A stretch of 55,890 bases of DNA, from positions 1 to 55,890 of the forward strand of contig JAFKKG010000043.1 of NCBI GenBank assembly GCA_017305715.1, written 5' to 3'. The translations under genes were made by a program, and so were the position numbers. The notes beneath the pieces were generated by a model. It had not been told where the DNA came from. It was given only the letters and a program-made list of their open reading frames with translations, and ran no database searches. The DNA is from Hyphomicrobiales bacterium. GTDB taxonomy: Bacteria; Pseudomonadota; Alphaproteobacteria; Rhizobiales; Xanthobacteraceae. Positions 17,042 through 25,965 of the stretch are shown here, piece after piece (the stretch's first letter is position 1; every line of letters starts with the position of its first letter).

Positions 17042-17586
17042 CTAGATTTCCTCGGCAAAAGTGGCACGACCTATATATCCCATCGTCATGATCGCAAACC
17101 CGCATTGGCGGTTTCGGCTTGGCGATCGCTTGACGCTGGAATGGCCGGAGCAAGTCTGACCAGTTGCGGCGTCATGTGTCCGCTCGGCCTGTGCCAGACG
17201 GAAGCCAGCCCTCCGCCGATTTCTGCGGGATCAATTCGGGTGTAACGGCAAGGATCGAAATTGCCTATTTTTTAGGCAGAATGATCGAGTGTCGACCTTA
17301 TTTGCACGGGCCGAGGGTAGGCTTGGTGGGACGGCCGTAGTATAGGGCCGCTGGACCTGCCTGGGTCAGGTTTGGTCGGTTCCGGTGCGTGGGACGTCTG
17401 GCTTAGGATGGCCATCTGCCATCGATTGCGAGACGGTGGGGCGTGGCAGGAAATTTCCGGGTGGATCTGTAGCCGGACTGATCGGACAGCGGCACCAGGG
17501 ACGGCGCTCCCGGTCTGCCAGAGCGAGGATTGGACTTCGCGCGCGCATTTTGAGGGTACGAAGGTAATGGCTGGAGAACGTAGCTG
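17042..17586. other. 545-bp divergent intergenic region (CgeB-like gene / rmlA)
   Basis: No convincing gene is present. It contains an AT patch at 17,071-17,080 (TATATA, possibly a -10 for the minus-strand gene), the perfect inverted repeat at 17,262-17,278, and the rmlA ribosome-binding site (GGAGA, nine bases before ATG 17,587). The rest shows nothing I can interpret. Confidence 0.5.
17262..17278. promoter_or_regulatory. Inverted repeat TGCCTA-TTTTT-TAGGCA
   Basis: A perfect 6-bp dyad around five T's, about 310 bp upstream of rmlA. The 12-mer ATTTTTTAGGCA within it recurs at 44,994-45,005 upstream of gmd. The symmetry suggests a dimeric regulator; the T-run also allows a short intrinsic-terminator-like reading. 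No regulator can be named from the sequence. Confidence 0.4.
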
Positions 17587-18462
17587 ATGTCCCGCCGGGG
17601 TTTGATTTTGGCAGGCGGTACCGGCTCGCGCCTGTTTCCGATGACCGCGGCAGTGAGCAAGCAGTTGCTGCCGATCTACGACAAGCCGATGATCTATTAC
17701 TCGCTTTCGTCTCTTCTGCTGAGCGATATCAGGGAAATACTCATCATATCCACGCCCCGCGACGTGCCGCTGTTTCGTGATCTGCTCGGCGATGGTTCGA
17801 ATTTCGGCATCCGCCTGGAATACGCCATCCAGGACCGTCCGAACGGATTGGCGGAAGCTTTTCTGATCGGCGAGCGCTTTCTCGACGGCGCGCCCAGCGC
17901 GCTGGTGCTGGGCGACAACGTATTTTACGGCGAGGGATTCTCCGACCATCTGCTCCAGGCCGCCGGCAGGAAAACCGGCGCTACGGTATTCAGCTATCCC
18001 GTCCAGAATCCGCGAGATTTTGGCGTGGTGACCTTCGACGAGAATGGCCGCGCCACCAATATCGAGGAAAAGCCCGACAAGCCAAAATCCAATTCGGCCG
18101 TTGTCGGGCTGTATTTCTACGACGAGCGCGTGGTGGAATTTGCCCGAAAACTGAAGCCCTCGGCGCGCGGCGAACTGGAGATTACGGATCTCAACCGGGT
18201 CTATCTCGATCTGGGCGAGCTGTATGTCGAGAAGTTGGGACGTGGTTTTGCGTGGCTCGACACCGGGACGTGCGCTTCGATGCTGGACGCGACGAATTTT
18301 GTCGCCACCTTGCAACGGCGGCAGGGACTTCGAATTGCCTGTCTTGAGGAAATTGCATTTCGAAAAGGCTGGATCACGAAAGCGCAACTCGTGGCCGGCG
18401 CTGCCCGGTTCAGCAACAGCGAGTACGGCGCTTACCTGCTCCAAGTCCCGCTCTTCGCCTGA
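17587..18462 (+). CDS. rmlA: Glucose-1-phosphate thymidylyltransferase
   Basis: A 291-residue protein of full RmlA length. [16 protein letters not shown] (residues 5-20) and [15 protein letters not shown] (24-38) form the dTTP- and Glc-1-P-binding loops; VLGDNVFYG and [14 protein letters not shown] are strongly conserved RmlA signatures; [13 protein letters not shown] closes the core. It makes dTDP-glucose, the entry to dTDP-6-deoxysugars. It is the first gene of a nine-gene plus-strand block running to 26,997, with GGAGA nine bases before the ATG. No rmlC or rmlD lies in the window, so it most likely feeds the FdtA/FdtB-type branch encoded in the same block. Confidence 0.93.
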   Translation: MSRRGLILAGGTGSRLFPMTAAVSKQLLPIYDKPMIYYSLSSLLLSDIREILIISTPRDVPLFRDLLGDGSNFGIRLEYAIQDRPNGLAEAFLIGERFLDGAPSALVLGDNVFYGEGFSDHLLQAAGRKTGATVFSYPVQNPRDFGVVTFDENGRATNIEEKPDKPKSNSAVVGLYFYDERVVEFARKLKPSARGELEITDLNRVYLDLGELYVEKLGRGFAWLDTGTCASMLDATNFVATLQRRQGLRIACLEEIAFRKGWITKAQLVAGAARFSNSEYGAYLLQVPLFA

Positions 18463-18471
18463 GATTGCGCC

Positions 18472-19437
18472 ATGCCGGTCGTGACCCATTTCTGCACGTT
18501 GTTCGACTTGCGATACGCCTCGCGCGGCCTCGCGATGCTCGAGAGCCTCGAAGCCAGCTTTGCAGGCGAGAAGACCATCACCATCCTGGCGATGGACGAG
18601 ACGACGCCGGCGATGTTGCGCAAGATGGGAAAACCGCACTGGAAGGTCGTCACCGTGGAGAAACTCGGTGATGCCGAGCTTCTCGAAGTGAGGAGCAATC
18701 GGCCGCACCGCGAGTTCTGCTGGACCTGTGCGCCGGCGCTGGTGGCGCGGATGGTCGGAAGCCATGATGAGAAAGACATCGTGGTCTACGTCGATGCCGA
18801 TCTGTATTTTTTCGCATCACCCCAGCTGTTGCTCGATGAGTTGGGAGATAGCGGAAACATCCTGATCCACGAGCATCGCTATTCGCCGGATCGGCAGCAT
18901 TACGAAAGCAGCTCGGGGCGCTTCAACGTTGGGTTTGTCGCTTTCGTCGTCGGTGACGAGGCGAGGGCCTGCGTCAATCGATGGCGTAGCCAGGTGCTGG
19001 ACAAATGTGTCCTCGATCCGGACAACGGCTACTGCGGGGACCAGGGATACCTCAACGAGTGGCCGGAGCTCTATCCGGGATTGCGAATTCTGCGGAATAT
19101 CGGCGGCGGTGTCGCGCCCTGGAATTTGCTCAGCTACAAGGTGGCCGGAGACGTGAAACGTCCGGTGGTCGACGAAGTGCCGGTGGTGTTTTTTCACTAT
19201 CACGCGTTTCGCACGGTATCCGTTCGCTTCGCCGGGAATATTGCCGCCATTCCCGCCTGGGGCTACGAGTTTTCCAGAGACGCCCAACGTCTGCTGTTTT
19301 CCCGGTATTCACGGAAGCTGCGTCGGATTTCGAGCGAGGCTGTGCGATCCGGTTTCAAGGTAGAGAGCGACATGGAGCATCCCCTCAGGGATGCGGTCCG
19401 GGCACTGCTGCGAAGAAACCTGATTTTCTCGATTTGA
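18472..19437 (+). CDS. GT-A (GT8-like) glycosyltransferase, paralogue 1 of 2
   Basis: A 321-residue protein. It starts VTHFCTLFDLRYASRGLAM, a retaining GT-A N-terminal strand. It has the metal-binding DAD (D108/D110 in VVYVDADLYFF), FNVGFVAF, CGDQGYLNEWP and VVFFHYHAF, the positions where GT8-like enzymes bind donor and acceptor. A second, diverged copy lies at 25,966-26,997 with matching CFDRNYLSRGLAL, DGDLFFF, DQGYLQ and FFHFQG. It follows rmlA by nine bases. The donor is unknown. Confidence 0.75.
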   Translation: MPVVTHFCTLFDLRYASRGLAMLESLEASFAGEKTITILAMDETTPAMLRKMGKPHWKVVTVEKLGDAELLEVRSNRPHREFCWTCAPALVARMVGSHDEKDIVVYVDADLYFFASPQLLLDELGDSGNILIHEHRYSPDRQHYESSSGRFNVGFVAFVVGDEARACVNRWRSQVLDKCVLDPDNGYCGDQGYLNEWPELYPGLRILRNIGGGVAPWNLLSYKVAGDVKRPVVDEVPVVFFHYHAFRTVSVRFAGNIAAIPAWGYEFSRDAQRLLFSRYSRKLRRISSEAVRSGFKVESDMEHPLRDAVRALLRRNLIFSI

Positions 19438-19480
19438 CGGGCCGCATGCCGGGACCGGCGCCTCAGCGAAAGTGCCATGA

Positions 19481-20395
19481 ATGATCAGTGCCAAGCGGAT
19501 TGCCGTGCAGTTGCTGCCGCCGTTCCTGACCGACCTGCTACGCAGGATTCTTCGGCCTCAACCGGCAGGCCGGAGTGGCTCGATCGTGCAAGAGATCAGA
19601 AACGTGATGCAGCCGGCCGCTCCGGAATGGGAAGCTGTGCCGGAAACGGATTGGATTGCGACGGATGGCTGGCTGCATCCTTCGATCGTCGATACGCAGG
19701 TCGCCAAATGGCCGCAGTTTGCTGAATCGATAAAGCGCCCACACCCGCTCGGGGTCGCGCACGAGGCGTTGCCCGGAGCGCCAGTCAATGTCAGCTCGCA
19801 CAATATCATCATGACCTTTGGTTACGTGCTTGGACGGGCGATCGCGTCCCGTGCAGGTGGTCCTGTCAGCATTCTCGATTGGGGAGGCGGCATCGGGCAC
19901 TATGCCCTCATGGCGCGCGAGCTGTATCCTGAAGCTTCGATCCGTTACACCATTTGTGAACTGCAGCCTCTCGTCGAGGCTGGTCGAAAGCTCGTTGCCG
20001 ATGCCGGATTTACGGCTGACGGTGACGCCGCGTTGAGCGGGTCATATGATCTCCTTTACGCCAGCAGCTCGTTGCAATACGTCCGCGAGCTCTATCCCCT
20101 GCTGGCAAGGATGACGGAAAGCGGCAGCCGGTGGATCATGATCTGCCGCATGCCGTTCGTCGATGTCGCCGACGATTTCGTGGTCGTGCAGCGGCCACAG
20201 CGCTATGGTTACGACACGGAATACACCGGCTGGTTTCTCAATCGCGACAAGTTCGTCGGGTTCATGCGAAAGCACGGCTACCGGCTCGACCGCGAATTTC
20301 TCAACGACGAGCGTCCGGCGGTAGCCAAGGCACCGGAGCAGTGCTCCTATCGCGGATTCCTGTTCGAGCGCTCCGGAGCGCGGGTGGATGCCTGA
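19481..20395 (+). CDS. TIGR04325-type methyltransferase
   Basis: A 304-residue protein that resembles the TIGR04325 putative methyltransferase family of O-antigen clusters. The SAM-binding motif is SILDWGGGIGHYALMA, followed by YTICELQPLVEAG and a SYDLLYASSSLQYV motif II; the C-terminus has GYDTEYTGWFLNRDKFVGFM. The N-terminal 40 residues include a hydrophobic start (LLPPFLTDLLRRIL) that may contact the membrane. ATG 19,481 is used; an out-of-frame ATG lies four bases upstream. Its substrate is likely a lipid-linked glycan intermediate, by context only. Confidence 0.75.
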   Translation: MISAKRIAVQLLPPFLTDLLRRILRPQPAGRSGSIVQEIRNVMQPAAPEWEAVPETDWIATDGWLHPSIVDTQVAKWPQFAESIKRPHPLGVAHEALPGAPVNVSSHNIIMTFGYVLGRAIASRAGGPVSILDWGGGIGHYALMARELYPEASIRYTICELQPLVEAGRKLVADAGFTADGDAALSGSYDLLYASSSLQYVRELYPLLARMTESGSRWIMICRMPFVDVADDFVVVQRPQRYGYDTEYTGWFLNRDKFVGFMRKHGYRLDREFLNDERPAVAKAPEQCSYRGFLFERSGARVDA

Positions 20396-20452
20396 CCCGT
20401 CCGCCGCCAAATATCCGCTGGTAATTGATCAACAGGAAAACTAATAGAACCT

Positions 20453-21568
20453 ATGGAAAATCCGCAAACAGTACCGCTCGCCGACCCGCGCCGGGATCTG
20501 GCGAGATACGAAGCCGAGATGATCGATGTCACTCGGCGCGTCATCAATTCGGGCAGCTATATCGGCGGGCCGGAGGTCGACAAGTTCGAGAAGGCCATGG
20601 CCCGGGCGACGGGCGTCGATGCGGCTGCGGGGCTGGGCAGTGGAACCGACGCCCTGATCTTCGCGTTGCAGGCCGCGGGCGTTGGCCGTGGTGATGAGGT
20701 CATTGTGCCCTCACATACCGCCGGTCCCAGCGTCGCCGCGATCCACGCGCTGTTCGCGACGCCGGTTTTCGTCGACGTGGAATACGACACCGCTTGTATT
20801 GACGCCGAACTGGTTGCCGCTGCGATCGGTCCCAGGACAAAGGCGATCCTCGCCGTCCATCTGTACGGGCATCCGGCCCGGCTGGATCTGCTGGCTCGGC
20901 TCGCCGCCGACCGCGCTGTGGTGTTGATCGAGGACTGCGCGCAGGCACAGGGCGCCTTGTTTTCGGGCAAGTCGGTTGGCTCAACCGGAAAGTTCGGATG
21001 CTTCTCGTTCTATCCGACCAAGAATCTCGGAGCTCTCGGCGACGGCGGCGCGGTGACGGGTTCGCAAGCGGGCGTCGATCTCGTGCGCAAGCTGCGGGTC
21101 TATGGATGGAGCACACCGCAATTTGCCGAAATCCCCTATGGTCGTTGTTCGCGTCTTGACGAACTGCAGGCGGGTTATCTGAGTGTGCGGATGCAGGGAT
21201 TGGCCGAGGATGTCGAGGCCCGCCGGAAAGTGGCGCGGGCGTATCGGGAGTTGTTGGCGGGACTGCCGATCGATCTGCCGATAGAGCAGGCGGATTGTCG
21301 ACACGCCTATCATCTGTTCGTTATCAAGTCCGACGCCCGGGATGCGCTCAGGCGGCATCTCGGCGACGCTGGCGTGATGACCGGACTTCATTATCCGTTT
21401 CCCGCGCACGTGCAGCCGGGGCTTTCGACCAACACGCGCACCGCGGGTTCACTGGACGTGACGCTTCGGCTTCAGGAGAGAATATTGAGCCTGCCGATGT
21501 TCGCGACCATCACCGACAATGAGATCGGACGCGTTGCCGACGCCGTGCGCGGCTATTTCCGGAAATAG
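20453..21568 (+). CDS. DegT/DnrJ-family sugar aminotransferase, FdtB/QdtB-like
   Basis: A 371-residue PLP enzyme of usual length. GSGTDALIFAL (residues 62-72) binds phosphate, EDCAQAQGA (160-168) supplies the aspartate that contacts the pyridine nitrogen, and FSFYPTKNLGALGDGGA (184-200) contains the catalytic K190. Adjacent fdtA-type and rmlA genes, and the YGWSTPQFAEIPYGRCSRLDELQA region, indicate 3-amination of dTDP-3-keto-6-deoxyhexose (FdtB/QdtB role). It is the only aminotransferase in the window, so it could alternatively also serve the nonulosonate pathway. Its AGGA ribosome-binding site is rather far upstream (about 15 bases). Confidence 0.82.
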   Translation: MENPQTVPLADPRRDLARYEAEMIDVTRRVINSGSYIGGPEVDKFEKAMARATGVDAAAGLGSGTDALIFALQAAGVGRGDEVIVPSHTAGPSVAAIHALFATPVFVDVEYDTACIDAELVAAAIGPRTKAILAVHLYGHPARLDLLARLAADRAVVLIEDCAQAQGALFSGKSVGSTGKFGCFSFYPTKNLGALGDGGAVTGSQAGVDLVRKLRVYGWSTPQFAEIPYGRCSRLDELQAGYLSVRMQGLAEDVEARRKVARAYRELLAGLPIDLPIEQADCRHAYHLFVIKSDARDALRRHLGDAGVMTGLHYPFPAHVQPGLSTNTRTAGSLDVTLRLQERILSLPMFATITDNEIGRVADAVRGYFRK

Positions 21569-21571
21569 CCG

Positions 21572-21997
21572 ATGACCGACGGCAACTGTGCCAGTCCGTT
21601 GAGCCGAATTACGCAGGGCAAGTCGAAGTTTTTTGGGGATGATCGCGGTAGTCTCGATGTACTCGATATTGTCGAATGCGCGCCCTTCAGGCCGGTCCGC
21701 ATGTTCTGGATTTCCGGCGTGGCGCCGGGCACGGCCAGGGGCGGACACGCTCACAAGGCATGCAGCCAGTTCTTCGTTTGTATCAGTGGCAGGATTCAGG
21801 TCGATGCGTTTGACGGCACGGTGAGTCGGACTTTCCTGATGGAACACGGCGAGTTCCTCAACATTGTTCCCGGCATATTTGCTACCGAAACGTTCCTGGA
21901 GGAGGGGTCTATCCTGCTGGTGCTGTGCGACCGCCCCTACGAGCAGGACGACTACATCCATGATAGAGATTTGCTTGTCCCCAATGCCGATGATTGA
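21572..21997 (+). CDS. FdtA/QdtA-type dTDP-4-keto-6-deoxyhexose 3,4-ketoisomerase
   Basis: A 141-residue small cupin. Landmarks are FGDDRGSLDVLDI, then GGHAHKACSQFFVCISGRI with the histidines of the cupin site, and a C-terminal VLCDRPYEQDDYIHDRD, typical of FdtA/QdtA/WxcM-C proteins. It converts dTDP-6-deoxy-4-keto-glucose to the 3-keto isomer that the neighbouring aminotransferase uses. FdtA (galacto) and QdtA (gluco) cannot be told apart by eye, so Fuc3N and Qui3N are both possible. The gene follows the aminotransferase by three bases with GGAAA six bases before ATG. Confidence 0.85.
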   Translation: MTDGNCASPLSRITQGKSKFFGDDRGSLDVLDIVECAPFRPVRMFWISGVAPGTARGGHAHKACSQFFVCISGRIQVDAFDGTVSRTFLMEHGEFLNIVPGIFATETFLEEGSILLVLCDRPYEQDDYIHDRDLLVPNADD

Positions 21998-22045
21998 CCG
22001 AGGTTGCAGGCCGGCCTTCTCGGTGTTGCTTTAGGAATTGCACGT

Positions 22046-23044
22046 ATGACAGCTCAGACGCCACCGACTTGTATCGCCTGCGGCGGTCCGACCCGGCTTT
22101 ACATCGAGGAAATCTGGGATGACCGCTATGGTTCTCCCGGAAAGTTTTCGATCCGGAAGTGCGATCGTTGCAGCCAGATGGTGACGTCGCCGATGCTCGC
22201 GGAAACGGATCTTCCGGCACTGTACAGTCGCTATTATCCGAGGCGCGAAGTCGACCTAGACGCTATTCGCAAGGAGGCGGATGCTGTGCTGCTGGAAGGC
22301 GCGGCAGAAAAACGGCAGCGTGAGGGCACCGACAATCAGGGACATTATCTGGTCAAGCCCGGCCAAAGGGTTCTGGATATCGGGTGCGGTTCGTGCGTTT
22401 CCCTGCTCGAAGTCCGCAATCTCGGTGCCGAGTCCTGGGGTATCGAGACCGACCCCAACGTTCGTGCGATCGCGGATCACTTCGGCTTGACCGTGCATAT
22501 CGGCAGCATCCACGATAATCCGTTTCCCGGCGTGGATTTCGACCTAATCGTGCTCAACCAGGTCATCGAGCACGTCCCCGATCCCATTGCGCTCCTGAAA
22601 CTCGTCCGCGGCCGGCTTCGCCCGGGCGGAAAGGTCGTGCTGGCGTTTCCGAATGCCGGCTCGCTCAACAAGCGCGTTTCACGGCGGCAATGGATCAATT
22701 GGCATATCCCCTACCACCTGCATCACTACAACAAGCGATCCTTTGCCTTGATTGCCCGGCAGGCAGGTTACCGGGTCGCCAGTGCGCGGACGATCACCCC
22801 GAACGTATGGACCATGCTTCAACTGCGGGCTTTTGGCGACGTAACGGCCGAAGGGCAGGCTTCAACGGCCTGGACGGGTGCCGGGCCGTCGATCCCAAAA
22901 GATGCCTCATTTGCGATGCGCTGGAAAAACCGCTTTGCTACCCGGGCCACCGGCCTTGCCCACGGGCTGATCGGGCCGATCAACCGCGTGGCGGATCGGC
23001 TTGGCATGGGCGATAGTCTGCTGGTCGAACTGGTCAGGGAATAG
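22046..23044 (+). CDS. SAM methyltransferase with N-terminal zinc-ribbon-like motif
   Basis: A 332-residue protein. The N-terminus has two CxxC pairs (C9/C12 and C39/C42) and the spacing of the zinc-binding domain seen in sugar C-methyltransferase-like proteins. The SAM motif VLDIGCGSCVSL lies at 109-120, followed by LIVLNQVIEHVPDP and LRPGGKVVLAFPN (Methyltransf_23). The extension WHIPYHLHHYNKRSF is usual for this family. ATG 22,046 was chosen because AGGA lies nine bases upstream; an upstream start at 22,004 would place 14 unlike residues before the cysteine motif. Sugar or lipid-linked substrate, by context. Confidence 0.8.
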   Translation: MTAQTPPTCIACGGPTRLYIEEIWDDRYGSPGKFSIRKCDRCSQMVTSPMLAETDLPALYSRYYPRREVDLDAIRKEADAVLLEGAAEKRQREGTDNQGHYLVKPGQRVLDIGCGSCVSLLEVRNLGAESWGIETDPNVRAIADHFGLTVHIGSIHDNPFPGVDFDLIVLNQVIEHVPDPIALLKLVRGRLRPGGKVVLAFPNAGSLNKRVSRRQWINWHIPYHLHHYNKRSFALIARQAGYRVASARTITPNVWTMLQLRAFGDVTAEGQASTAWTGAGPSIPKDASFAMRWKNRFATRATGLAHGLIGPINRVADRLGMGDSLLVELVRE

Positions 23045-23125
23045 GTCACCGCCATGGCAGTTCCTGCGCCATGTTTTGCAGGATGGCGGCGTGGAAGCGT
23101 CGCAAGACTCCGCTGGATGTAAGTA

Positions 23126-24262
23126 ATGCGAATAGTATTCGTCGATACCTACTACAGACGGTTTCTCAAAAAGCATTACGCCGACCATCCGTCGCTGGAA
23201 TCGGAGAGCTATGAAAGCCAGCGACAGTCGCTGATCGACGCCCGTTTTGGCACCTCGGACTTCTATTCGAAATACCTCAACGAATTCGGCTGTGAGGCGA
23301 TCGATCTCATCGTCAACTGCCGGCCGCTGCAGTCGGCCTGGTTACACGAAAATGTCTCCGGATCGTCGGCCCTGGCGCTTCCAATACCTCACCGCTTCTA
23401 TCGCGTTCCGGTCATTGGAAGGACCCTGGCGGGATTGCCGGGCTTTATCGACGTGGTGCTGGCGCAGATCGAAGCGCTGAAGCCGGATATTCTTTATTGC
23501 CACGATCTGTCTTTCTTCCCGGGCGCCGTCCTGAAGCGAATAAAGTCGCATGTCAGGCTCGTGGTTGGCCAAATTGCTTCGCCCCTGCCGCCGAAGAGCT
23601 TTCTCGAAGACTACGACCTCATCCTCACGTCGCTGCCGCATTTCGTATCGCGGATCAGGGAGGCCGGCGTCAGGTCCGAGTATTTCCGGCTCGGTTTCGA
23701 TCCGCGCATGGCGAACATGTTCGAAGGCGTGCCGAGGGATCTCGACGTTTCATTCGTCGGAGGTATCGGACGTTCTCACAAGAATGCCATCTCCCTTCTG
23801 GAGCACCTGGCGCATCATACCCCGATCAGAATTTTTGGTTATGGAATCGAGGGGATTCCGGCCGACTCTCCGATCGTCGAAAGGCACGAAGGGGAGGTGT
23901 GGGGGCTTGAAATGTACCGGGTGCTTGCACGGAGCAGAATCACCATTAACCGGCATATCGGCATAGCGGAGAACTATGCCAACAACATGCGGCTTTACGA
24001 GGCGACGGGCATGGGAGCCTTGTTGCTGACGGAGGAAAAGGACAATCTTGGAGATATTTTCGAGCCCGGGCGAGAAGTCGAAACCTATTCCAACCGGGAC
24101 GAGATCGTCGAAAAGATAAATGCGCTGTTGCGCGGCAATCGGCTGGAAGAGGTCGCGGCCGCCGGCCAGGCGCGTACGCTTCGCGAACATTCTTATCAGG
24201 AGCGCATGAAGGAGCTGGTCGTTATTCTGACCAAATATCTGCGTGAGAGTCCGGGAAGGTAA
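23126..24262 (+). CDS. CgeB-like glycosyltransferase, paralogue 2 of 3
   Basis: A 378-residue protein starting MRIVFVDTYYRRFLKKHYA and sharing the framework of the copies at 15,845 and 27,816: LDVSFVGGIG, GEVWGLEMYRVLARSRITIN, IGIAENYANNMRLYEATGMG, FEPGREVETYSN and LREHSYQERMKEL. It is closer to paralogue 1, for instance in the IAENYANN stretch, than to paralogue 3. It belongs to the rmlA transcript, after the zinc-ribbon methyltransferase and before the flippase. Cytoplasmic glycan assembly is likely; the linkage made is unknown. Confidence 0.82.
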   Translation: MRIVFVDTYYRRFLKKHYADHPSLESESYESQRQSLIDARFGTSDFYSKYLNEFGCEAIDLIVNCRPLQSAWLHENVSGSSALALPIPHRFYRVPVIGRTLAGLPGFIDVVLAQIEALKPDILYCHDLSFFPGAVLKRIKSHVRLVVGQIASPLPPKSFLEDYDLILTSLPHFVSRIREAGVRSEYFRLGFDPRMANMFEGVPRDLDVSFVGGIGRSHKNAISLLEHLAHHTPIRIFGYGIEGIPADSPIVERHEGEVWGLEMYRVLARSRITINRHIGIAENYANNMRLYEATGMGALLLTEEKDNLGDIFEPGREVETYSNRDEIVEKINALLRGNRLEEVAAAGQARTLREHSYQERMKELVVILTKYLRESPGR

Positions 24263-24301
24263 AGATGCCGATCGAGTGGCGTGCCCGACGATGGGGTTGA
24301 C

Positions 24302-25825
24302 GTGAACAACTCCAGCCTCACGCGCGGGCGCAGACTGCTGCGGGGTTGGTCGGTAAATCTGTTGCAGATGCTGCTGGGAATCGTGCAGCAAGTCGCGCTG
24401 ATTCCGGTTTTTCTCCACTACTGGACCAACGATACGCTGGCCGGATGGCTTGCGATCTATGCGGCGGGAAACCTGTTCTTTATCGTCGACTGCGGTCTTC
24501 ATCTGCGGGCGATCAACCGGTTTTTCTCGCTTCGGGCCAGCGCCGTCGGCGACGCGCGAACGGCACATTTCTTTGCCGCGATGCTCCGCATCTACGCCAT
24601 GCTGGTCGGCCTGCTGATTGTTTTGCTGTTGTTCACGATGCTGGTTTTTCGTCCGTCGGCGAGTCTGGGATTCACCGCCGTCGCCGATTTCGACCTCTCG
24701 TTCGCGGTGATGATGCTCGGCACGCTGTTGACGGTGCCGTCCAACCTGGCGACGGCGCTGTACCGGGCGCGCGGCCATTACGAGCGCGCCGTGCGGTTTC
24801 AGGTCTGGACCATGGTGATCTCGCAACTCGGACAGTTGGCGGCGGTCACGCTGACGGGAAGCCTGCTCGTCGTTACGCTCGCTTACGCGATTTCGCTCGC
24901 CGCCATGTCGATATACCTCGTGAGCGTTGATGCCCCGAGACTGTTTCCCTTTCTGCGCGGAGCGGACGGCAGGCGCCCATGGTACTGGATCGCAGGTCAG
25001 TTCAGGCTGGCGCTGCCTTTCGGCATCGCATGGGCGACCGAGCTGGCTCTGACCAACGCCCCGGTCCTTCTGGTCAGCGCATTTGTCTCAGACCGTGTCG
25101 CGGTCGTGCAATGGGGCCTTACCCGCGTCGTCGCGGGGTTGATACGGGCCCTGTGCACCCAGATCACGCTCCCGTTGGCGGCGGAACTCGGGCACGATCA
25201 TGCGATGGGGCTTACGGACCAGCTCCGCAGTCTCTACGCGCGGGGATCGGTGTTGGTCTCGTTGCTTGCCTGCGTTGCCGTCTCGGGGCTGCTGGCGTTT
25301 TGGCCGGACTTCTTTTCGATCTGGACCCATGGCGCGGTCCCCGACGATCCGTCGCTGACGGCGTCTTTGCTGATCGGCACGGCCTTGGCTGCCCCTTCGA
25401 TCCTGGCGCTGAGTTATGCCAATTACAGCAACCGTGGCATTCTGCTGGCGTGGGCCAAAAGCCTTCAATTCGTGGTGTTTCTTGGTCTTTCGCTCGCGCT
25501 GATCCCGGCGCTCGGTCCATTGGGTGCCGCACTTGCGATCGTCTTGTCCGAGCTGACGGTTCAGTTCGGATTCATCACGATCCGCATCCTGCGGCAGACG
25601 CTCGATCGGCCGTTTCATCATTTGGCCTTTCTCATCACCATGATTGTCGCCGTAACGCTGAGCGGGTGGAGTTTGGGAGTTGGAATTCGTACGGCGATGC
25701 CAGGGGGGGCTCTTTTGCATCTGGCTTTCGAAACGGCGTTATGGGCTGTCATCGTGATGCTTGTCGCCAGCCCGTTGTCGAAAGCCGCCGTCCGGAACCG
25801 GTTGATCGCGGCAATTCCGCAATAG
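24302..25825 (+). CDS. wzx: Wzx-type oligosaccharide flippase
   Basis: About 507 residues with some 12 hydrophobic segments, an N-terminal amphipathic stretch (RRLLRGWSVNLLQMLLG) and the Wzx/RfbX-like order of helices (for example YAMLVGLLIVLLLFTMLVF and RGSVLVSLLACVAVSGLL). It would flip undecaprenyl-linked units to the periplasm. GTG 24,302 is favoured by GGGG eight bases upstream; GTG 24,281 would add seven residues. No Wzy polymerase-like protein was seen in the window. The flippase lies in the same locus as the Wzm/Wzt exporter, so two glycans, or lipid-linked sugar donors for periplasmic decoration, are possible. Confidence 0.8.
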   Translation: MNNSSLTRGRRLLRGWSVNLLQMLLGIVQQVALIPVFLHYWTNDTLAGWLAIYAAGNLFFIVDCGLHLRAINRFFSLRASAVGDARTAHFFAAMLRIYAMLVGLLIVLLLFTMLVFRPSASLGFTAVADFDLSFAVMMLGTLLTVPSNLATALYRARGHYERAVRFQVWTMVISQLGQLAAVTLTGSLLVVTLAYAISLAAMSIYLVSVDAPRLFPFLRGADGRRPWYWIAGQFRLALPFGIAWATELALTNAPVLLVSAFVSDRVAVVQWGLTRVVAGLIRALCTQITLPLAAELGHDHAMGLTDQLRSLYARGSVLVSLLACVAVSGLLAFWPDFFSIWTHGAVPDDPSLTASLLIGTALAAPSILALSYANYSNRGILLAWAKSLQFVVFLGLSLALIPALGPLGAALAIVLSELTVQFGFITIRILRQTLDRPFHHLAFLITMIVAVTLSGWSLGVGIRTAMPGGALLHLAFETALWAVIVMLVASPLSKAAVRNRLIAAIPQ

Positions 25826-25965
25826 CCGCGATGGGATCGCTCGCGGGGGCGTCGCAGGGCTCGCATTGCGACGGGTCGGCCGATGCTGTAGGAAACGGTC
25901 GTTCGTGATCATCGTCCGGCAGAATGGGTTTGGCGCCGGCCCGCTCCTGGCCGCTTGAAGATAGT

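Noticed and set aside
17061-17078. TGGCAC upstream of the CgeB-like gene as a sigma-54 promoter
   Set aside because: No TTGC-type -12 element at the required spacing.
17272-18765. 497-codon minus-strand open frame opposite rmlA
   Set aside because: Covers rmlA, whose plus-strand motifs are unambiguous; no recognisable residues on the minus strand.
20425-20432. TTGATCAA upstream of the aminotransferase as a FixK box
   Set aside because: It lacks the TTGAT-N4-ATCAA spacing and lies inside a transcript.
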